In this document: in pieces, positions 5,851 to 9,504 of the stretch
Layout: each line of letters opens with the position of its first letter
How positions within the stretch are numbered: the first letter of the stretch is position 1
Source of the DNA: Myroides sp.
Lineage (GTDB): Bacteria; Bacteroidota; Bacteroidia; Flavobacteriales; Flavobacteriaceae
DNA length: 9,504 bases
Reading direction: 5' to 3'
NCBI GenBank assembly: GCA_018384465.1
Contig: JAHAYQ010000092.1
Coordinates: 1 to 9,504, forward strand
The notes under the pieces: model-generated
Told to the model about the DNA's origin: nothing
What the model saw: only the letters and a program-made list of their open reading frames with translations
Databases searched by the model: none
Position numbers and translations under genes: made by a program

Positions 5851-6300
5851 ATGTACGGAACTTTAAACAAAGTAACTTTAATTGGCCATTTAGGCGACGA
5901 TGTAAAAATGCATTATTTTGAAGGCGGTAACTGTATCGCTCGATTTTCTATTGCAACTAACGAGGTGTATATTAACAAAACAACCAACGAAAAAATAACA
6001 TCTACAGAGTGGCATAACTTGGTTTTTAGAAATAAAGCTGCCGAATTGTGCGAGAAATACCTAAGCAAAGGCGATAAGATTTATGTGGAAGGCAAAATTC
6101 GTACACGTAATTGGCAAACCGAAGACGGCACCACAAAACACACCACCGAAATTCAAGTAACCGAATTTATCTTTTTATCAACAAAAAAAGACATCGATTC
6201 TAAGACAAAAGCTATGAAACACGCCGATGACGATAAGTTGAGCAACTTTGAAGTACCAAAGATTTCTGATTACGATAAATTGAACGATATTCCTTTTTAA
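5851..6300 (+). CDS. ssb: Single-stranded DNA-binding protein
   Basis: SSB coats single-stranded DNA and recruits replication and repair partners. The 149-residue protein has an OB-fold at about 1-110: NKVTLIGHLGDD (6-17), IARFSIATNE (29-38), EWHNLVFRNKAAE (53-65) with W54, YLSKGDKIYVEGKIRTRNW (70-88) with W88, and IQVTEFIFL (101-109). A short charged linker follows and the protein ends NDIPF, the acidic/aromatic tip (usual form DDIPF/DDLPF) that binds SSB-interacting proteins. The tail is only about 40 residues, shorter than in E. coli SSB. An AAGGA (5838-5842) lies eight bases before the ATG, which is unusual in this phylum. Position 6300 is the last base of the stop and also the first base of an ATG opening a five-codon frame (6300-6317). 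Confidence 0.95.
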   Translation: MYGTLNKVTLIGHLGDDVKMHYFEGGNCIARFSIATNEVYINKTTNEKITSTEWHNLVFRNKAAELCEKYLSKGDKIYVEGKIRTRNWQTEDGTTKHTTEIQVTEFIFLSTKKDIDSKTKAMKHADDDKLSNFEVPKISDYDKLNDIPF

Positions 6301-6322
6301 TGTTTAACAAAATCTGATTATT

Positions 6323-7606
6323 TTGGACCCCGAACCCGTCACATTGCAATTAGTTTTCATCTTCTTAACTGGTATTTGCGCTTTTGTTTCGTTATTTTTT
6401 GTTGCTTTATTCGCAGCAGTTGAAGTGGCGTATTTCTCTACTTCAAAAAATAGATACGAACAACTTTTGGCGTATTTTCCTAAAAAAGCAAAACTTTATC
6501 AAAAATTACTAGACCGCCCCATTAAACTGCAAGCAACCATAAACCTAAGTAATACATTATTTAAAGTAGTGTTTTTATGGAGCTTGTTCATATTATACAA
6601 CCACTTTTTTTATACTACGCTATTAGGAATGGTGTTGCTACTAATTATGGGTAGTTTTCTGTTAGCCCTTTTTGGCGAATTATACCCGCGAATATACAGC
6701 TCGCGCCAATTAAATAAAGTGGTGGTAAAATCATTAGGTACCATTTACTTCTTTACCATTCTTCTTTCACCTATCACCTGGATTTTCAGAAAAACCAACC
6801 GCTATGTATTGGGTAAAATAGATAAAAAAGATGATTCTTTTTCTATGGAACAGCTTTCACAAGCTATTGAAATGACCGATTACAACCCCACCAATGAAGA
6901 TGAACAACGCATTTTAGAAGGTATAGCCAGTTTTGGATCTACCGAAGTATCGCAAGTAATGACGCCTAGAATTGACATCTTTGCTTTAAGTGATGACGAA
7001 CTTTTTCACGAAATAGTACCACAGATCATCGAAAAAGGCTATTCGCGTATTCCTGTTTATGAAGAAAGTATTGACAATATCGTGGGAATTTTATACATTA
7101 AAGATTTAATCCCTTACTTAGATAAAAAAGTTTTTCAGTGGACAACCCTTTTGCGTGAACCTTACTTTATTCCTGAAAGTAAAAAATTAGACGATTTGCT
7201 GACCGATTTTCAGTCGAATAAAAACCATTTAGCTGTTGTTGTTGATGAATACGGTGAAACAGTGGGAATTATTTCGTTAGAGGATATCATTGAAGAAATT
7301 GTAGGCGAAATTGCCGATGAATTGGACGAGGACGATAAGTTGTATCAAAAATTAAATACTAACGTATATCTGTTTGATGGAAAGATCTCTATACTCGATT
7401 TCTGTCGAATTTTAGATATAGATGAAGAGCCCTTTGATGAACATAGACAAGATGCCGAATCATTAGGAGGTTTTTTATTAGAACTTTTTGACGATTTCCC
7501 GAATATCGATGATACTATTTCATTTGAAAACTATACTTTTAAAGTCATAAATGTTCATAAACGTAGATTAGAAAAAATTAAAGTCACCATTAATGAAAAC
7601 GATTAA
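6323..7606 (+). CDS. gldE: Gliding motility-associated protein GldE (CNNM/CBS/CorC)
   Basis: This is an inner-membrane protein of the CNNM/CorC (TlyC-hemolysin-like) family. The DUF21/CNNM membrane region covers about 1-160: hydrophobic segments at about 8-37, 78-118 and 137-155, with the EVAYFSTSKNR motif after the first. A paired CBS domain follows (about 205-330; VMTPRID 212-218, GYSRIPVYEE 239-248, VVDEYGETVGIISLEDIIEEIVGEI 307-330). A CorC/HlyC C-terminal domain spans about 345-425 (ESLGGFLLELF). The full length of 427 fits GldE. No ATG is available: the frame opens after a TAA at 6305-6307, and the best start is TTG at 6323, giving MDPEP, as I recall for flavobacterial GldE; CTG (6314) or ATT (6317, 6320) are alternatives. 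The last 14 bases overlap gldD. In F. johnsoniae gldE lies beside gldD and is linked genetically to gliding. Relatives transport divalent cations; whether GldE does is unknown. Confidence 0.94.
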   Translation: MDPEPVTLQLVFIFLTGICAFVSLFFVALFAAVEVAYFSTSKNRYEQLLAYFPKKAKLYQKLLDRPIKLQATINLSNTLFKVVFLWSLFILYNHFFYTTLLGMVLLLIMGSFLLALFGELYPRIYSSRQLNKVVVKSLGTIYFFTILLSPITWIFRKTNRYVLGKIDKKDDSFSMEQLSQAIEMTDYNPTNEDEQRILEGIASFGSTEVSQVMTPRIDIFALSDDELFHEIVPQIIEKGYSRIPVYEESIDNIVGILYIKDLIPYLDKKVFQWTTLLREPYFIPESKKLDDLLTDFQSNKNHLAVVVDEYGETVGIISLEDIIEEIVGEIADELDEDDKLYQKLNTNVYLFDGKISILDFCRILDIDEEPFDEHRQDAESLGGFLLELFDDFPNIDDTISFENYTFKVINVHKRRLEKIKVTINEND

Positions 7607-8153
7607 TTTTTTAATACCAGCAGCCACCCTCTTATTGATAAGCTGCAAAGAAAATACCGTACCAAAACCCGATGGTTTTTTAAGCTTAGAATATCCCGAA
7701 GCTGTTTATGAAGAATACAACTACCCAGGCACTCAGTTTACTTTTAGCAAAAACAAATGGGCCGAAGTAAAACCTGAAGAAGACATTTCTTTTAAGATAG
7801 ATTATCCCACAATGAAGGCCAGTATCTATATGAATTACCGACCTGTAAACAACAACCTAACCATGCTACTGACTGATGCTCAAAAACTGACATTCAATCA
7901 CACCATTAAAGCTGATGGTATAGAAGAATCTGTTTATGAAAACCCTGAAAAAAAAGTATACGGCATGTTTTATCGGGTAATTGGTGACGCTGCTACAAAC
8001 GTACAGTTTTATGCCACCGATAGCACCCAAAACTTTGTAGTAGGTACACTTTATTTTTATGCGAAACCTCATTTTGATTCGATCTATCCTGCCACAAAAT
8101 ACATTGAAAACGACATGAAAATGATAATGGAATCGTTGGAATGGACAAAATAA
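7593..8153 (+). CDS. gldD: Gliding motility lipoprotein GldD
   Basis: This 186-residue lipoprotein is required for gliding in Flavobacterium johnsoniae, where gliding and type IX secretion share machinery. Residues 1-17 are a lipoprotein signal peptide (MKTINFLIPAATLLLIS) with lipobox L-I-S-C, so C18 is lipidated. The segment PKPDGFLSLEYP (24-35) matches the PKPxGYxR-like opening of GldD, and the MNYRPVNNNL and GMFYRV stretches agree with the family. I do not see a strong acidic surface-export signal after the cysteine (CKENTV), so a periplasm-facing membrane location is likely. The ATG lies within gldE and the genes overlap by 14 bases, indicating translational coupling and a working partnership. 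The molecular role is unknown. A two-way terminator starts three bases after the stop codon. Confidence 0.94.
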   Translation: MKTINFLIPAATLLLISCKENTVPKPDGFLSLEYPEAVYEEYNYPGTQFTFSKNKWAEVKPEEDISFKIDYPTMKASIYMNYRPVNNNLTMLLTDAQKLTFNHTIKADGIEESVYENPEKKVYGMFYRVIGDAATNVQFYATDSTQNFVVGTLYFYAKPHFDSIYPATKYIENDMKMIMESLEWTK

Positions 8154-8155
8154 AC

Positions 8156-8187
8156 ACAAAAACTCTTGATTTCTCAAGAGTTTTTGT
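8156..8187. terminator. Bidirectional terminator between gldD and the HMA lipoprotein gene
   Basis: ACAAAAACTCTTGA (8156-8169) and TCAAGAGTTTTTGT (8174-8187) pair perfectly over 14 bp around the loop TTTC. Plus-strand transcripts end in GAGTTTTTGTTTG, a good terminator for the gldD unit. Minus-strand transcripts from the HMA gene also see an A...T stem, so it can serve both convergent units. The remaining 8188-8245 shows only a weak TGTTG/CAACA hairpin. Confidence 0.88.
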
Positions 8188-8245
8188 TTGTTATATGATT
8201 AGATTCTGTTGTTGTTTTGTCTTTGCTTCAACAATATTTTTTTTC

Positions 8246-8650
8246 TTAATCAAGCATTGCTAAATCTTTTTCTACCGAAAGATTTTCTACTTTGTAAGCA
8301 CCATTTGCAATTTCTTCTACCGTTTGTTTAATGGTTTCACCATTTTGTTTGGCATCATCAAATTCTAACGTAGCGGTTTTCGATTCAAAATCAACCGTAG
8401 CATTTTGAACACCTTCCATTTTAGCTAATTTATTCTCAATTACTTTAGCACAACCAATAGCACATGCCATACCTTCTACCTGAAAAGTAGCTTTTTGCAT
8501 TGTTCCACTGATTTCATTAGATGAAACTTGTTCTACACTGATTGAATCGGTTGGAGTTACTACTTCCTCTTGTTTATTTGAATTTTGTTTGCAGCTTACC
8601 AACAATACAGCGGTCATTGCAAACATTGAAATTGATTTTAATGCTTTCAT
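8246..8650 (-). CDS. HMA-domain lipoprotein with a CxxxC metal-binding motif
   Basis: This 134-residue predicted lipoprotein carries a heavy-metal-associated (HMA, MerP/CopZ-like) domain. The signal peptide is residues 1-19 with lipobox L-V-S-C (C20 lipidated). A Ser/Thr/Gln/Glu-rich linker follows (21-50). The ferredoxin-like HMA domain covers about 51-125: KATFQVEGMACAIGCAKVIE, then the MEGVQNATVDFESKTATLEF strand-turn-strand typical of the fold. The metal loop holds C63 and C67, so it reads CxxxC (CAIGC) instead of the usual CxxC. The start at 8650 is required for the signal peptide. It lies 26 bases after the pheT stop with no promoter-like element between, so it is probably read through from pheT, although the functions look unrelated. 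A periplasm-side metal binding or metal-sensing role is inference; the metal and partner are unknown, and no transporter or regulator of metals is next to it. Confidence 0.88.
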   Translation of the reverse strand: MKALKSISMFAMTAVLLVSCKQNSNKQEEVVTPTDSISVEQVSSNEISGTMQKATFQVEGMACAIGCAKVIENKLAKMEGVQNATVDFESKTATLEFDDAKQNGETIKQTVEEIANGAYKVENLSVEKDLAMLD

Positions 8651-8676
8651 AGTTTTCTATTTTATAATTTTATGTT

Positions 8677-9504
8677 TTATCTCAATTCTGCACCAACTTC
8701 TGTTTGTAATTGATTTTGGATTTTACTCATAATCTTATCAATTTGTGCATCGGTCAATGTTTTGTCTTTATCTTGTATTTTCATGCTGATTGCATAAGAT
8801 TTAGTGCCTTCTGGAAGTTTATCTCCTTGATACACATCAAATAACGAAACATCTTTTATCAAGTTTTTATCTACCAATTTAACAGTACGATACACATCTG
8901 CAAACGAAACATCTTCTTTAAGTAATAGCGCCAAATCACGTTTTACGGTTGGATATTTAGGTATTTCAGCAAATTTAATCTTGCTTGAAACTACGTTTAA
9001 AATATTGTTCCAATTAAAATCAGCAAAAAGAACTTCTTGTTTGATGTCAAAATGTTTTAAGATCGATTTTTTAATACTACCAAACGATACTATTTTTCTA
9101 TCACCTAAATAATAGCTGATTCCTTCAGAAAAGACAGCGCTTTCATTTGGTTTGGTATTTAGAGATTTTATACCTAAACGCTCTAACACCGCATCGATAT
9201 GTCCTTTCAACAAGAAAAAATCAACTGGTTTTGTTTCTACATTCCAATTGGTTCCGTGGGCATTTCCGGTGATGAAAACTGCTAAATGTTTATATTCTTC
9301 GTAACCCGATAATGTTTTAGCGTAACTGTTACCAAATTCAAATAACTTTAAACTGCTGTTTTTGTGATTGATATTGTATTGAATTGCCTCTAACCCACCA
9401 AACAATAATGTTTGGCGCATAACAGACAGGTCTTGACTTAATGGGTTAACAATTGTAACTTGTTGGTTTGCATTTAAATCATCAATCAAATTACTGTAAG
9501 AACC
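8677..9504 (-). CDS. pheT: Phenylalanine--tRNA ligase beta subunit, C-terminal part (cut by window edge)
   Basis: The frame is open to the right window edge, so only the last 275 residues of a protein usually about 800 long are present. There is no real start here: the TTG at 9487-9489 is an internal Leu codon in GSYSNLIDD. The visible part begins in the catalytic-like core: VTIVNPLSQDLSVMRQTLL matches the conserved NPLS-x-x-x-x-x-MR block, followed by KLFEFGNSY (FEIG-type motif). The C-terminal FDX-ACB anticodon-binding domain starts at KFAEIPKYPTVKRDLALLL and ends with TLTDAQIDKIMSKIQNQL and GAELR. With PheS the alpha2-beta2 enzyme charges tRNA-Phe. No frameshift or missing landmark is seen. 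The gene is followed after 26 bases by the HMA lipoprotein gene on the same strand, with no terminator between. Confidence 0.96.
   Translation of the reverse strand, partial: GSYSNLIDDLNANQQVTIVNPLSQDLSVMRQTLLFGGLEAIQYNINHKNSSLKLFEFGNSYAKTLSGYEEYKHLAVFITGNAHGTNWNVETKPVDFFLLKGHIDAVLERLGIKSLNTKPNESAVFSEGISYYLGDRKIVSFGSIKKSILKHFDIKQEVLFADFNWNNILNVVSSKIKFAEIPKYPTVKRDLALLLKEDVSFADVYRTVKLVDKNLIKDVSLFDVYQGDKLPEGTKSYAISMKIQDKDKTLTDAQIDKIMSKIQNQLQTEVGAELR

Noticed and set aside
7866..8177. 103-codon open frame on the minus strand across gldD
   Set aside because: Its Cys/Phe/His-rich, low-complexity product resembles no family, it runs through the gldD terminator, and gldD is well supported.
8207..8233. 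TGTTG...CAACA hairpin as a separate terminator for the HMA lipoprotein gene
   Set aside because: It has five paired bases, a long loop and no T-tract; the strong palindrome at 8156-8187 explains termination from both sides.
9487..9489. TTG as a start codon of pheT
   Set aside because: The frame stays open with PheT-like residues to the window edge, so this is an internal leucine codon of a truncated view.

Overview
The window looks like chromosome from a low-GC member of the Bacteroidota, most likely family Flavobacteriaceae (Flavobacterium/Myroides-like). The support is the gliding genes gldE and gldD behind mutY and ssb, a Bacteroidota-type RNase G and HU, -7 promoter elements of the form TAnnTTTG, A-rich rather than Shine-Dalgarno-like start contexts, and a PorT-type outer-membrane barrel. 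It is a core-genome region. I see no insertion sequence, prophage, CRISPR array, tRNA or rRNA.

Layout. Positions 93-4671 are on the minus strand: an outer-membrane beta-barrel protein with its own promoter and terminator; RNase G (rng) with a terminator overlapping its stop and a hairpin just before its start; a 30-residue Lys/Arg-rich protein of the AURKAIP1/COX24 (mitoribosomal mS38-like) type; an HU-family protein; then a two-gene unit of an alanine/ornithine-racemase-family PLP enzyme and a GNAT acetyltransferase separated by one base. A 111-bp divergent promoter region (4672-4782) separates this from the plus-strand cluster mutY, ssb, gldE, gldD (4783-8153), closed by a two-way terminator. 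From the right edge, on the minus strand, come the 3' third of pheT (cut by the window end) and a small lipoprotein with a heavy-metal-associated (HMA) domain.

How the genes fit together. HU, the mS38-like peptide and RNase G sit together as nucleoid, probable ribosome and RNA-processing functions. mutY (repair of adenine opposite 8-oxoguanine) and ssb (single-strand DNA binding) precede the overlapping pair gldE/gldD, an inner-membrane CBS/CorC protein and a lipoprotein linked to gliding and type IX secretion. The racemase/acetyltransferase pair suggests an uncharacterised amino-acid conversion. No gene-free stretch reaches 300 bases.

The points most worth a second look are lineage-type departures from textbook families: RNase G without the CPxC zinc-link, HU without the intercalating proline, an HMA domain with CxxxC instead of CxxC, and the 30-residue mS38-like protein. 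Others are the rng leader hairpin and the non-ATG start of gldE. I do not see a clearly novel multi-gene system; the nearest candidate is the racemase/GNAT pair.
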